Notes under the pieces: model-generated
Databases searched by the model: none
Seen by the model: only the letters and a program-made list of their open reading frames with translations
Told to the model about the DNA's origin: nothing
Part shown: piece by piece, positions 9,406-17,024 of the stretch
How the letters are laid out: every line of letters starts with the position of its first letter
How positions within the stretch are numbered: the first letter of the stretch is position 1
Translations under genes and position numbers: made by a program
Assembly (NCBI GenBank): GCA_038400315.1
Contig: CP151667.1
Span: 6,831,174-6,895,173 of the forward strand
Direction of reading: 5' to 3'
DNA from: Isosphaeraceae bacterium EP7
GTDB lineage: Bacteria > Planctomycetota > Planctomycetia > Isosphaerales > Isosphaeraceae
Length of the DNA stretch: 64,000 nt

Positions 9406-9891
9406 TCAGCAGCTGCAGCAGACGGGCATGTTGTTCATCATGACGCAGCAGGTGCAGCCGGACTTCATCATGGAGGTCATGCAGTCGCAGCAGGCCTGGA
9501 TCATGGCGCAGCAGGCGGCGTCGCCGCTGGTGCAGGTCATGCAGACGCCCATGTCGCAGGGCTCGCACTTGGTCATGCCCATCATCATGTTGCAGTTGCA
9601 GGCCATCATGCCGTTCATCATGCAGCAGCAGGACATCATGCTGCCGGCCATCATGGTGCAGAGGTTCTGCAGCATGGCGGCGGACATCTCGTCCTCGCAC
9701 TTGCAGGTGACCTTCATGCCGCCGGTGCACTTCTCGAAGGTCATGGTGCAGCGGGGCACCATCATCATGTTCATGCCGGCGGGCGTGGTCGTCGGCGCGG
9801 TGCCGGTCATCATGCCTGCGGCCGGCATCCCCATGCCCATGCCGGTCATGCCCATCATCGTGCCACGTTCCATCATCTTCGCGGTCGCCAT
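9406..9891 (-). CDS. Methionine- and cysteine-rich protein, putative metal binder
   Basis: A 161-residue protein of extreme composition: by hand count 40 Met and 25 Cys, many in MM, CCC and CC runs. Residues 1-45 are Met/Gly/Thr-rich (TGMGMGMPAAGMM); residues 48-161 carry nearly all cysteines, spaced as CxC, CC and CxxC (KVTCKCEDEM, SCCCMMNGMM, ACCDCMTSMM, GCTCCVMM). No signal peptide or membrane helix is obvious. Soft thioether and thiol ligands of this kind bind Cu(I), Ag(I) or similar metals, so metal storage or buffering is the natural guess, but I know of no characterised homologue. GGGAGG lies 9 bases before the ATG. A frame on the opposite strand is also open; the minus frame is preferred for its ribosome site and ordered N-terminus. 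Confidence 0.75.
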   Translation of the reverse strand: MATAKMMERGTMMGMTGMGMGMPAAGMMTGTAPTTTPAGMNMMMVPRCTMTFEKCTGGMKVTCKCEDEMSAAMLQNLCTMMAGSMMSCCCMMNGMMACNCNMMMGMTKCEPCDMGVCMTCTSGDAACCAMIQACCDCMTSMMKSGCTCCVMMNNMPVCCSC

Positions 9892-10221
9892 CGGTCTCGG
9901 CCTCCCAGGTTCGGCGTCTCACCTTCAAGGCCGGCGATTCCGGCCATTCATGGGTCGCATTCTTCCGGAAAAAGGCGCGACTTGCAAGGAGTTGGATCGG
10001 AAATATTCGCAACTGATCATGATAAAGTTGATCATCAACGAAAAGCTGATCGAGATTCGTAACACCCCAAGAAGCAGCCCCTTAGACCGCCCCAGGCGGG
10101 CAGAAAAACAACGCCCCGAAAGATTCTTGGGATTTTCTCCTTGCCAATCTCACCAATGCCGATAACCTTAGTGAGGTATCCGACGAAGACGCCGCCCGAC
10201 AGCCGCAGTGGGAGCCTTCGC
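9892..10221. other. Divergent control region with TGATC repeats
   Basis: This 330-base gap separates the Met/Cys-rich gene (leftward) from a small gene (rightward). Around 9960-10075 it is clearly richer in A+T than its surroundings. TGATCAT occurs at 10014-10020 and again at 10029-10035, and TGATCG at 10047-10052; the first two are palindromic at the core (TGATCA). They lie 120-160 bases upstream of the Met/Cys-rich start and could be regulator sites; this is inference. Confidence 0.4.
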
Positions 10222-10446
10222 ATGCGTCAGTTTTCGATCCAGATCGCGGGAGACGGGTTCCAGATTGCCCAGCCCTGGTTCGCTCAGGCGGCCGCCCCCG
10301 GCCTGATGCCCTGCCCCACGGCCTGCCTGCCCGTGGCCGACCAGCAGACGATGGCCCTGGAGGTCTACCGGCTGGCCTACGAGCGGGCAATGCGCATGGC
10401 CCGCCCCTCGATTTATCAGCGTGCCTGCGCCACCTGCCCCAACTGA
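10222..10446 (+). CDS. Small hypothetical protein
   Basis: A 74-residue protein beginning MRQFSIQIAGDGFQIAQPW. The ATG at 10222 has GGGAG 7 bases upstream and is preferred to the more distant in-frame ATG at 10141. No signal peptide, membrane helix or known domain is visible. It contains four cysteines (PCPTAC near the middle and ACATC near the end), which could bind a metal, next door to the Met/Cys-rich gene; whether they work together is unknown. Confidence 0.6.
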   Translation: MRQFSIQIAGDGFQIAQPWFAQAAAPGLMPCPTACLPVADQQTMALEVYRLAYERAMRMARPSIYQRACATCPN

Positions 10447-10548
10447 GATCGGGGTTGGCGCGGCGAAGGGGGGGCGGCGTGCCTCCCCTCGCGGCCTTGG
10501 CGTGCCAGGTTGCCGGTTGGCACGGCGCTCGACGGAGCCGAGCATCCG

Positions 10549-10959
10549 ATGAAGATCTCCGCGAAGGCCGAGTATGCCTGTTTGGCGATCATCGAGCTGG
10601 CCAGGGATGCAGCCCCCTTCCTGCCCAGGCCCGCACGCGAGATCGCCGAGGCCCAGGGTATCTCCGAGCCCTACCTCGTCCAGATCCTCCTCAGGCTCAA
10701 GGCCGCCGGGCTCGTCCAGAGTGCACGCGGGGCCGTCGGCGGGTACCAGCTTGCCCGCGACCCCGAGTCGATCACCGTCGCCGAGGTGATCTCCGCCATC
10801 GACGGGCCGGGCGAACGCCTGGGACGCAAGGGAGGCATGGCCGCCAGGGCCCTCATTGACCTCCTGGTCAACGCCAGGGCCGCCGAGCAGACGGTCCTCA
10901 CGTCGACCTCGATCGCCGACCTCGCCGGCCGCGTCCCGCGCAATGACTGGGTGCTCTAG
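10549..10959 (+). CDS. Rrf2-family transcription regulator
   Basis: A 136-residue winged-helix DNA-binding protein. The start MKISAKAEYACLAIIELA and the recognition region EIAEAQGISEPYLVQILLRLKAAGLV followed by the wing SARGAVGGYQLAR are characteristic of Rrf2 proteins. The C-terminal part lacks the three spaced cysteines that ligate Fe-S clusters in IscR and NsrR; the only Cys is residue 10. It therefore resembles the cysteine-free branch (such as CymR-like proteins) and probably senses something other than an Fe-S cluster or acts through protein contact. No target gene is obvious in the neighbourhood. Confidence 0.85.
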   Translation: MKISAKAEYACLAIIELARDAAPFLPRPAREIAEAQGISEPYLVQILLRLKAAGLVQSARGAVGGYQLARDPESITVAEVISAIDGPGERLGRKGGMAARALIDLLVNARAAEQTVLTSTSIADLAGRVPRNDWVL

Positions 10960-11013
10960 CGTGACCATCGCCCGTCCTCCTCGCCGAGATCGAGACACCG
11001 GAACCCGCCGATC

Positions 11014-11811
11014 TCAGGCCGGGCGGAGCGGGTAGACCCGCACGCGGACCTCGGCCGCGTAGTGCGCCAGGGGATCCGACGCGGGGCGGGCGATTCCCGA
11101 CGCGGCCAGCAAGGTCTCGTCGAGCCGCAGGAGCCTCGCGGGCTGGAGCGGGTAGGGCGTGTGGTGCACCCGGCCCGAGATCAGGCCGCGACGGCCCAGG
11201 GTGTAGAGCAGATAACGCTCGGCGAGGAAGTGCTCCAGGGTGCCGGGGCGAGAGGCGGCCGGCGTCCCCTCGGGGCGATAGGCCAGGTCGCAGCCGGCCG
11301 GCGTGGGTCCCGGCCAGAGCCGCTCCGAGCGATACGAGATCGACCCATCCGACCCGTGCGCCTGCCCCATCCGGGCGAAGTGATAGGGAAGGTTCCAGAA
11401 CCGCCGGGCGATGCGCACCGCGACCGAGCTGGCCGCGTCGAGGCTGAAGAACCAGACCCCCGGGTTTTTCCCCCGGTGGTGCACGTACGTCCGGACGTTG
11501 ACCTCGTGGAAGTTCGACAGCCCCGGCACGGCGGGCGCCCAGGTCGGGCGGACGCCGGTCATGGTGAACGGGACGAGGCCGACGTAAGCCGTCCCATCGA
11601 AGGTGTCTACCTCCAGGCCCTGCGGGATCAGGGGGCGGAGCACCTCGACCGGCACGGGCCAGTGCAGGAAGAGCAGGTTCGCCCAGCGCTGACGCATGGC
11701 CGTCCGGCCGCTGGGGAGGAGCGTCGGTGTCAGGCGGTCGATGGCGTCGTCCACGGGGTTCTCGCCTCGGGAGTGGGACACGGGGCGGTCGGAGAGGGGG
11801 CTCAAGGTCAT
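11014..11811 (-). CDS. DUF2071 (YqjF-like) family protein
   Basis: A 265-residue protein of the DUF2071/YqjF family, function unknown. Family landmarks are RQRWANLLFLHWPVPVEVLRPLIP near residue 40, then GTAYVGLVPFTMTGVRP, the SNFHEVNVRTYVHHRGKNPGVWFFSLDA block, and the closing YPLQPARLL. The ATG at 11811 was chosen because the family's conserved region starts soon after it; the frame is open to 12018 but that part is Arg/Pro-rich and unlikely to be translated. It converges on the Rrf2 gene with a 54-base gap. Confidence 0.85.
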   Translation of the reverse strand: MTLSPLSDRPVSHSRGENPVDDAIDRLTPTLLPSGRTAMRQRWANLLFLHWPVPVEVLRPLIPQGLEVDTFDGTAYVGLVPFTMTGVRPTWAPAVPGLSNFHEVNVRTYVHHRGKNPGVWFFSLDAASSVAVRIARRFWNLPYHFARMGQAHGSDGSISYRSERLWPGPTPAGCDLAYRPEGTPAASRPGTLEHFLAERYLLYTLGRRGLISGRVHHTPYPLQPARLLRLDETLLAASGIARPASDPLAHYAAEVRVRVYPLRPA

Positions 11812-11953
11812 TCCATCCGCCCGAGGGCAACCGGCAAGGTTCGGCCTCGGCCGTCGCCGGCGACCCGGACGTTGGAATAGACTGGCTGGCCGTGAGCGAT
11901 GCTCCAGGATGGCAACGCACTGCCGAAGATGGCGAAACGTCGGGGTGCCGCGG

Positions 11954-12622
11954 ATGGACACGAAGATCTGGTGGACAACCTTCCACCGTTGGGGGTGGAT
12001 CCTCCTACTCCGAGGCAACGAGCTCCACCTCCTGGAGATGACCGGGCCCCAGCACCTCCGGGCGTTGAACCGGGCCGTCGAGAACCTGACCGAGGGGGAG
12101 GAGCCGGCTTACGTTGGCGCGAAGTCGGTGAAGACCATCCGGCTGGGGTCGATCCTCGGTGCCGTCGTGGATCCCGACGATTTCAGCCTGACGCTGCGGA
12201 CCGAGGGAGGCCGGCCCAGGACCCTGGAATTCACCCCGGGTGCGGGGGCCGGCGAGATCGTGCGAGCCATCCTGTCCAGGACGGGCCGGGCGTATCACGA
12301 GGAGAGGCGAGAGATCGGCCTGAGAACGGCCTTGCTCGGGCCGACCATCGGGGCCGTCGTGTCCACGGCCGTCTGCATCTTGCTCCATCCACGCGTGATG
12401 ACGCTGGCCGCTGGACTGCAAATCGAGCCGATCAGAGTCATGGGCGGACGCGACCGCGGCGGCCAAGTCCTGGCAGATCTCTTCAACCTGTGTGCCCGGG
12501 TGCTGGGTGTCAAAGGATTTTACCTGCTCGTGGCCGCGCTGCTGGTCCTGAATCTGAGATGGGCAGTCCGGGCAGCCACCAACAGGCCAATGCTCACCGC
12601 CTGGGAGGTCGAGCGGGCCTGA
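11954..12622 (+). CDS. Membrane protein, first of a tandem paralogous pair
   Basis: A 222-residue protein starting MDTKIWWTTFHRWGWILLL. The first 130 residues look like a soluble domain; two hydrophobic segments follow (about 128-150 and 183-203), so it is probably anchored near its C-terminus with the domain in the cytoplasm. It is clearly related to the next gene over most of its length: YVGAKSVKTIRLGSILGAVVDP matches AGAKWVETLDVRTIAKAEVDP in the neighbour, and GEIVRAILSRTGRAY matches DTILQTILERSGRTY. Neither belongs to a family I recognise. The arrangement of a compact domain before two helices is reminiscent of PH-like membrane proteins, which is a guess. Confidence 0.7.
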   Translation: MDTKIWWTTFHRWGWILLLRGNELHLLEMTGPQHLRALNRAVENLTEGEEPAYVGAKSVKTIRLGSILGAVVDPDDFSLTLRTEGGRPRTLEFTPGAGAGEIVRAILSRTGRAYHEERREIGLRTALLGPTIGAVVSTAVCILLHPRVMTLAAGLQIEPIRVMGGRDRGGQVLADLFNLCARVLGVKGFYLLVAALLVLNLRWAVRAATNRPMLTAWEVERA

Positions 12623-12830
12623 CCCGATTCCTGCCGCCCCACTTTCCCCGGTGATTTCCGGCTGAGAACGCTTGCCCGACCCTTCGAGGGGCAACAGTCC
12701 ATTGCCCTTTCACCTGCTTCGAATATGTCCTAGACTTTTCTGCGTTACCCATCAAACCGATCGGACGTGCATCGAAAGGCCCGAGATCTCGGGCCGCGGT
12801 CGGGATGCGCCATCGCAGCGGAAAGGAACG

Positions 12831-13496
12831 ATGATGGAGTCGCGGATCTGGCTGAAATCTGAGGAGAAGTGGGCCTACATCCTGATGCTGAGGGAGTTCG
12901 AGGTCTTCAAGCTGAAGGTCACCGGGTCGATGATCACGCTCAAGCGCAACCTCAAGGCGGTGCTCGACGCGTTGGAACAGGGCAAGGCGCCCGCGGACGC
13001 GGGGGCCAAGTGGGTCGAGACTCTGGACGTCCGGACGATCGCCAAGGCCGAGGTGGACCCGGGCAACAGCGGCCTGACCCTCCACTCCGAGGGCGATAAG
13101 CCGACGTCGATCTCTTATTCGACGGGCGACAGCGACGCCGACACCATCCTGCAGACGATCCTCGAGCGATCCGGCCGCACCTATCAGCCGACGCAGGAAG
13201 AGGTCGGGGTGGTCGAGGCCGTGCTCCCGCCCCTGTTCGTCGGTGGCATCGTCGGCCTCTTCTTGGGGGGCGTGTACAGCGCGGCGACCGAGATCGCCGC
13301 GGGCAATGACGTCGAGGTCGACGGGCTCCGCCGCCGGGGCCTGAAGCGGCTCCTGATCACGATTGCCGAGATCATCGGCGTCAACGGGTCGATCGCCATC
13401 GGCGTCATTCTGCTGGCCCTGATCGTCGCCTGGATCATACGGCGGATCGTCCACCGCCCCGAGCGCACCGTCTGGCTCCCCGCCGCCCAGGCCTGA
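12831..13496 (+). CDS. Membrane protein, second of a tandem paralogous pair
   Basis: A 221-residue paralogue of the preceding gene, with the same plan: a soluble N-terminal domain (about 1-120), then hydrophobic segments at about 130-148 and 184-205. It begins at ATGATG; the second ATG (12834) is 6 bases from AAGGA at 12823-12827 and may be the true start. The 208-base gap between the paralogues suggests separate promoters rather than a tight operon. Function unknown. Confidence 0.75.
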   Translation: MMESRIWLKSEEKWAYILMLREFEVFKLKVTGSMITLKRNLKAVLDALEQGKAPADAGAKWVETLDVRTIAKAEVDPGNSGLTLHSEGDKPTSISYSTGDSDADTILQTILERSGRTYQPTQEEVGVVEAVLPPLFVGGIVGLFLGGVYSAATEIAAGNDVEVDGLRRRGLKRLLITIAEIIGVNGSIAIGVILLALIVAWIIRRIVHRPERTVWLPAAQA

Positions 13497-13519
13497 CCGG
13501 AACCCGGCGATCGCCTTCC

Positions 13520-13549
13520 CCGCGTCGCTCGATCAATGATCCGACGCGG
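13520..13549. terminator. Hairpin between convergent genes
   Basis: CCGCGTCG (13520-13527) pairs with CGACGCGG (13542-13549), with an inner GATCA/TGATC pairing at 13531-13541. It lies between two convergent genes and overlaps the last codons and stop of the leftward one, so it can serve both directions. No T-tract is present. Confidence 0.55.
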
Positions 13550-14084
13550 AGAAGGCGTACCAGTCGCCCGTGAGATGGACCCGATCGTAGCGGCCCATAC
13601 CGTATGGAGAGCCCTTGGGATTGGGCCTGTGGGCGATGCCCCAGGAGGTGATGAAGGGGCCGTCTTCGGATGTCCCGGTCCGGAAGTAGACCCCGCCCCT
13701 CGGGTCGGCGTCCCGCCGATCGACCCGGTAGAGCCCGAGCGGCCGGCCCGGATCGTGAGGGCCGGCAAGCCCCGCCTCGAAGGCGGAACGTGAGGCCGCG
13801 AAGCCCAGCCGCACGGGGAGGCTGACGCACAAGGCGGCGAGCGTCAGGAGAAGGGTCGCCCCGGCGGACAGGGCCCAACTCCGCGTCCTGCTCGCCCTCG
13901 CCGCTTCGCCCGGCCGCTGACACTCCTGGGAGGCCGACCGCAGCACGGCGAAGGCCGTGAGGGGGAGCCAGATCAAGGAGAAGGTGAATGCGGCGAACAG
14001 GCCGAGGCTCATCCTGGCCGGCCAGATCGACAGGACGAGCAGCGCCAGACTTGCGCCGATGCAGAGCTTCGACGCAAGTCTCAT
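13533..14084 (-). CDS. Small membrane protein of unknown function
   Basis: A 183-residue protein with two N-terminal hydrophobic segments (about 5-24 and 29-48) and a third at 74-95, followed by a polar C-terminal domain that contains GLYRVDRRDADPRGGVYFRTG and GMGRYDRVHLTGDWYAFS. The C-terminal domain reads like a small beta-rich extracytoplasmic module. It starts 21 bases after the stop of the FAH-family gene on the same strand, so the two probably share a transcript. I do not recognise the family. Confidence 0.7.
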   Translation of the reverse strand: MRLASKLCIGASLALLVLSIWPARMSLGLFAAFTFSLIWLPLTAFAVLRSASQECQRPGEAARASRTRSWALSAGATLLLTLAALCVSLPVRLGFAASRSAFEAGLAGPHDPGRPLGLYRVDRRDADPRGGVYFRTGTSEDGPFITSWGIAHRPNPKGSPYGMGRYDRVHLTGDWYAFSASDH

Positions 14085-14105
14085 GGACGACCTCGCGGGC
14101 CTGGA

Positions 14106-14966
14106 TCAGTGCCTGACGACCGGGTTGCGGAGGGTTCCCAGGCCGTCGATCTCGACCTCGCAGACGTCGCCGGGCTGGAGCCAGACGGGGGGCTTGCGGG
14201 CCATGCCGACTCCGGGAGGGGTCCCGGTGAAGATGAGGTCGCCGGGCTCCAGGGTCATGATCTGGGAGAGGTAGGCGACCACCTCGTCGACTTTGAAAAT
14301 GAGCTGGTCGGTGCTGGAATCCTGCATCGTCTTGCCGTTCAGACGCAGGCGGATGCCCAGGGCGTGGGGGTCGGGCACCTCGTCGGCCGTGACCAGGGCG
14401 GGGCCCACGGGGGCGAACGTGTCGAAGGTCTTGCCGGCCATCCACTGCTTGCCGGGCTTGTTCAGCTGCCAGTCTCGCGCCGAGACGTCGTGGCCGACCA
14501 TGTAGCCGGCGACGTAATCCATGGCGTCGCCGCGCTCGACCAGCTTGCAGGTGCGGCCGATGACGAAGACCAGCTCGGCCTCGTAGTCGACCTCGGTGCT
14601 GACCCTCGGCAGGACGATCTCGGCCCCCTGGCCGACAAGCGTCGAGGGATACTTGCTGAAGAGGATCGGCTCGGTGGGGATTGCCATCCCGCTCTCTTCG
14701 GCGTGATCGCGATAGTTCAGCCCGAGGCAGATGATTTTCTGGGGGTCGGGGATGGGCGCGAGCAAGACCGCCTTGGCGGGGTCGTACTTGACGGTCCCCT
14801 TGGCCTGAGCCTCGGCGGCGCGGGCCAGCCCGTCGGGCCCGAGCGCGAGGATCTCGCGGACGCTGGCCGGCAGCGCGGGGTCGGCCGCGTTGAGGTCGAC
14901 GTATTGCCCCTGGAATGTCCCGCAGGCCCTGGGCCCGCCCTCGGTCTTCACGGTCACCAGGCGCAT
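14106..14966 (-). CDS. Fumarylacetoacetate hydrolase (FAH) family enzyme
   Basis: A 286-residue cytoplasmic metal-dependent enzyme of the FAH superfamily, acting on a 2-keto acid: hydrolysis, decarboxylation or isomerisation in the breakdown of aromatic compounds or oxaloacetate-like molecules. Family signs are KIICLGLNYRDHAEESG, FSKYPSTLVGQGAEI, the metal ligands in VDYEAELVFVIG, and the closing LEPGDLIFTGTPPGVGMARKP. The ATG at 14966 is preferred to an upstream in-frame codon at 14993 because the family begins MRLVTV. The exact substrate cannot be read from sequence, and the neighbours (a small membrane protein) do not help. Confidence 0.9.
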   Translation of the reverse strand: MRLVTVKTEGGPRACGTFQGQYVDLNAADPALPASVREILALGPDGLARAAEAQAKGTVKYDPAKAVLLAPIPDPQKIICLGLNYRDHAEESGMAIPTEPILFSKYPSTLVGQGAEIVLPRVSTEVDYEAELVFVIGRTCKLVERGDAMDYVAGYMVGHDVSARDWQLNKPGKQWMAGKTFDTFAPVGPALVTADEVPDPHALGIRLRLNGKTMQDSSTDQLIFKVDEVVAYLSQIMTLEPGDLIFTGTPPGVGMARKPPVWLQPGDVCEVEIDGLGTLRNPVVRH

Positions 14967-15377
14967 CGCTTTTCCATCTCCGGCCGTTTCCAAAAGTCCG
15001 GCCCGACCCTACCGAATTCCCCCGCCCGAGGCCAGTGCCCCCCGCCCCGCCCCCGAATCCTTCGCCCGGAAAACAGGGGCCCCGCACCGGGGCCAAGTGC
15101 CGGTGCCGGCCCCCGTTTTCAGGGGTCTGCAATGAGCCGCCCGCCGAATCTTGGGCGTCCCTTTTTCGCATCATCGCCGGCCACCCTCCGCCCCGAAGGC
15201 CGGACAGGCCGGCGTTTTCGAAGGCACCTTCAGCCCGGGACGCGCCGGGGCCCGGGCTCATGGGCGGACGGCCCTGGGCGTCCGACGAAACGCGGGACTT
15301 TTCGCTCCGAATTGCCAAAGAGCCCAAGGAACAGAGGCGTGGAGTCTTGCTTCCGGAGGCGACGCCCCCGGCGAAGG
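14967..15377. other. Intergenic region with small hairpins
   Basis: A 411-base stretch without a credible gene. It holds a 7-bp hairpin with a CAC loop at 15078-15094 and, about 60 bases after the stop of the leftward RSTGPK-family gene, the motif CGAATTGCCAAAG at 15308-15320, which recurs at 49912-49924. Confidence 0.4.
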
Positions 15378-16496
15378 TTAGCAGGAGAGGAGCAAGGCCT
15401 GGGCCGCCTGGCGTCGAGCACGAACCTGGCGCAACTTGCGGGAGTTGCGTGCCTTGCGACCCGCCTCCGGCGCCCGTCCGGGCCCCTCGGTGGCTTCGAT
15501 CGGGACGCTCGCGGCGACGGCCGTCGGGGTGGCCAGGTCCCTCATGGCGTCGGCCAGCTGGACCCGTCCGGAATGGGCGCAATCAGCCCCAGCCCGGGAC
15601 ACGGAAGTTGTTTCTGAAATAGGACTTGCGGCCCCCTGCCCAGCCTGACGGGGCTCATCGGCCTGGCGGAGATTCTCGGCGGTTTCGGGGCGGCGGTTCT
15701 TGTCGAGGAGGTCGAGGGCCCAGCGCATCCGGCGGAAGCTGGCGGCCTCGTAGCGACGGATCAAGGCGAGCGCCGGGTCGAGGTCGACGGCGTATCCCAG
15801 GGCCGTGGCCTCGCGGAGGTCGTCCTCGATGTCGTCAAGCGTCCGTTCCTTGCGGCCGATCAGCCGTTCGAGCTGGTCGTCGACGAGCGCCTGCCGGAAC
15901 TCGATCGCATCCAGACCTTCGGGGGCGTTGATCGGCGTCTCCAGGTCGCGCAGGTCGGCGGCGACCCCGAGCATGTTCAGGGCCATGTTCCGCTGCTCGT
16001 CGGTCCACTCGCCCGCCTTGTCGAGCGCGAACCCCAGCATCCGCCAGCGGTCAATCAGCCATTCGCACCCCGGCGCCGACGACGCCAGCACCATCGCCGT
16101 CTCGGCCGGCCGCCGCCCCAGCGCCCGGGCCGCCTTCGCAACAACGGCCTTCCGCTCATCCCCCCAGCAATGCCCGGCCCGCCGAGCCCTGAAGTCGCGG
16201 GCCAGGTCCTCTTCCACCCGGCACCGCTCGATCCGCAAGCTCTCCACGGCAATCGTCTCGACCAGCCCCATCTCGAACGCATCCATCGGGCAGAGCGACG
16301 CACTCCACATCGCCACCCTGTCGGCCAGAGCGTTCCTCTCCCGCTCGGCCACCACCACCCCCGCCCCGGCCAGCCCGTGAACCAGGCTATTTCGCCGGGA
16401 CTTCTCCTTACCATCGGCCGATTTCGGCCCGGTGCTGCGCATGGCATTGCGGCGGTTGGCGTCGATGCGCTTCTGGCTGACTTCGATTTTGCCCAT
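15378..16496 (-). CDS. RSTGPK-family planctomycete protein
   Basis: A 372-residue soluble protein of unknown function. Its N-terminus, MGKIEVSQKRIDANRRNAMR followed by STGPKSADGKEKSRRNSLVHGL, matches a motif I know from many planctomycete proteins of multi-copy families (RSTGPKT..GK..S..NALKHGL); the motif is basic and could contact nucleic acid. The middle is helical and rich in charged residues (RRPAETAMV, DDQLERLIGRKERTLDDIEDDL, YEAASFRRMRWALDLLDKNRRP). The last 80 residues are low-complexity Ala/Arg. The ATG at 16496 was chosen because it begins the conserved motif. A role in mobile DNA has been suggested to me only by copy number in such genomes; nothing here proves it. Confidence 0.7.
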   Translation of the reverse strand: MGKIEVSQKRIDANRRNAMRSTGPKSADGKEKSRRNSLVHGLAGAGVVVAERERNALADRVAMWSASLCPMDAFEMGLVETIAVESLRIERCRVEEDLARDFRARRAGHCWGDERKAVVAKAARALGRRPAETAMVLASSAPGCEWLIDRWRMLGFALDKAGEWTDEQRNMALNMLGVAADLRDLETPINAPEGLDAIEFRQALVDDQLERLIGRKERTLDDIEDDLREATALGYAVDLDPALALIRRYEAASFRRMRWALDLLDKNRRPETAENLRQADEPRQAGQGAASPISETTSVSRAGADCAHSGRVQLADAMRDLATPTAVAASVPIEATEGPGRAPEAGRKARNSRKLRQVRARRQAAQALLLSC

Positions 16497-17024
16497 GGTG
16501 CTGCGTCGCTTCCTGGGATGGAGTTCCGGGTGTGAGCCATCCCGTCGCGACGTCGCGTCAGGATGGTCTTCACGAACAATCATCCCCAATGCGGGACAAG
16601 CCTTGCAACGGAATTCTTCCAGCCCATCCGGATTTTCCCCGAATAAGGGGGGTTGATCGTCCCGATGCCGCGAGGCTGAGGCCACGAACCCTGAAAAGAT
16701 CGGGCAAAGCCGGGGGGATAAGTTCAGGTCGGCACGATCCCGAATGCGACGGCGATCCCGACCAGCAAGAGGGCGAAACCCTCGGCGATCGTCATCCGCC
16801 CCCGGCAACGACCGTCGTGACGCAGGGATTCGGCCTGCCGGATGGGTACCCACCAGACCATCGGTCTCCCGGCTTTCGCGATGATGAGCCGCGCCCGATG
16901 CTCATGGACACTTTGATCCCATCCGGGAGTTCAAGAAGCCCTGACAAAACCCGGGCACCCGCCGATATTGCGAGGCGTGAGCGGTGGTTTTGCCAGGGCT
17001 TCTCAGCGAGACGAGCGGCCCCGT
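16497..17024. other. Long intergenic region between two leftward genes
   Basis: A 528-base gap. The first 200 bases form the upstream region of the RSTGPK-family gene. The right end holds the large inverted repeat at 16934-17003. In between I see no gene, RNA or promoter that I can defend. Confidence 0.35.
16934..17003. repeat. 18-bp inverted repeat with a 34-base spacer
   Basis: The arms are 16934-16951 (AGAAGCCCTGACAAAACC) and 16986-17003, complementary at 17 of 18 positions. The repeat lies 22 bases beyond the stop of the heme-binding-type gene, so a terminator is the simplest reading; the long spacer also resembles the ends of a small mobile element remnant, but no flanking target duplication was seen. 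Confidence 0.6.

Noticed and set aside
9383-10165. 260-codon plus frame opposite the Met/Cys-rich gene, itself Met/Gln/Ile-rich
   Set aside because: It starts inside the terminator region's right flank without a ribosome site, runs through the AT-rich control region and has a disordered tail; the minus frame is better supported, though not proven.
15078-15094. GC hairpin as a terminator of the RSTGPK-family gene
   Set aside because: It lies almost 300 bases beyond the stop and has no T-tract; too weak to list as a terminator.
13435-15582. 715-codon minus-strand frame
   Set aside because: It runs through two recognisable genes in another frame and has Arg/Pro-rich noise; no motif.
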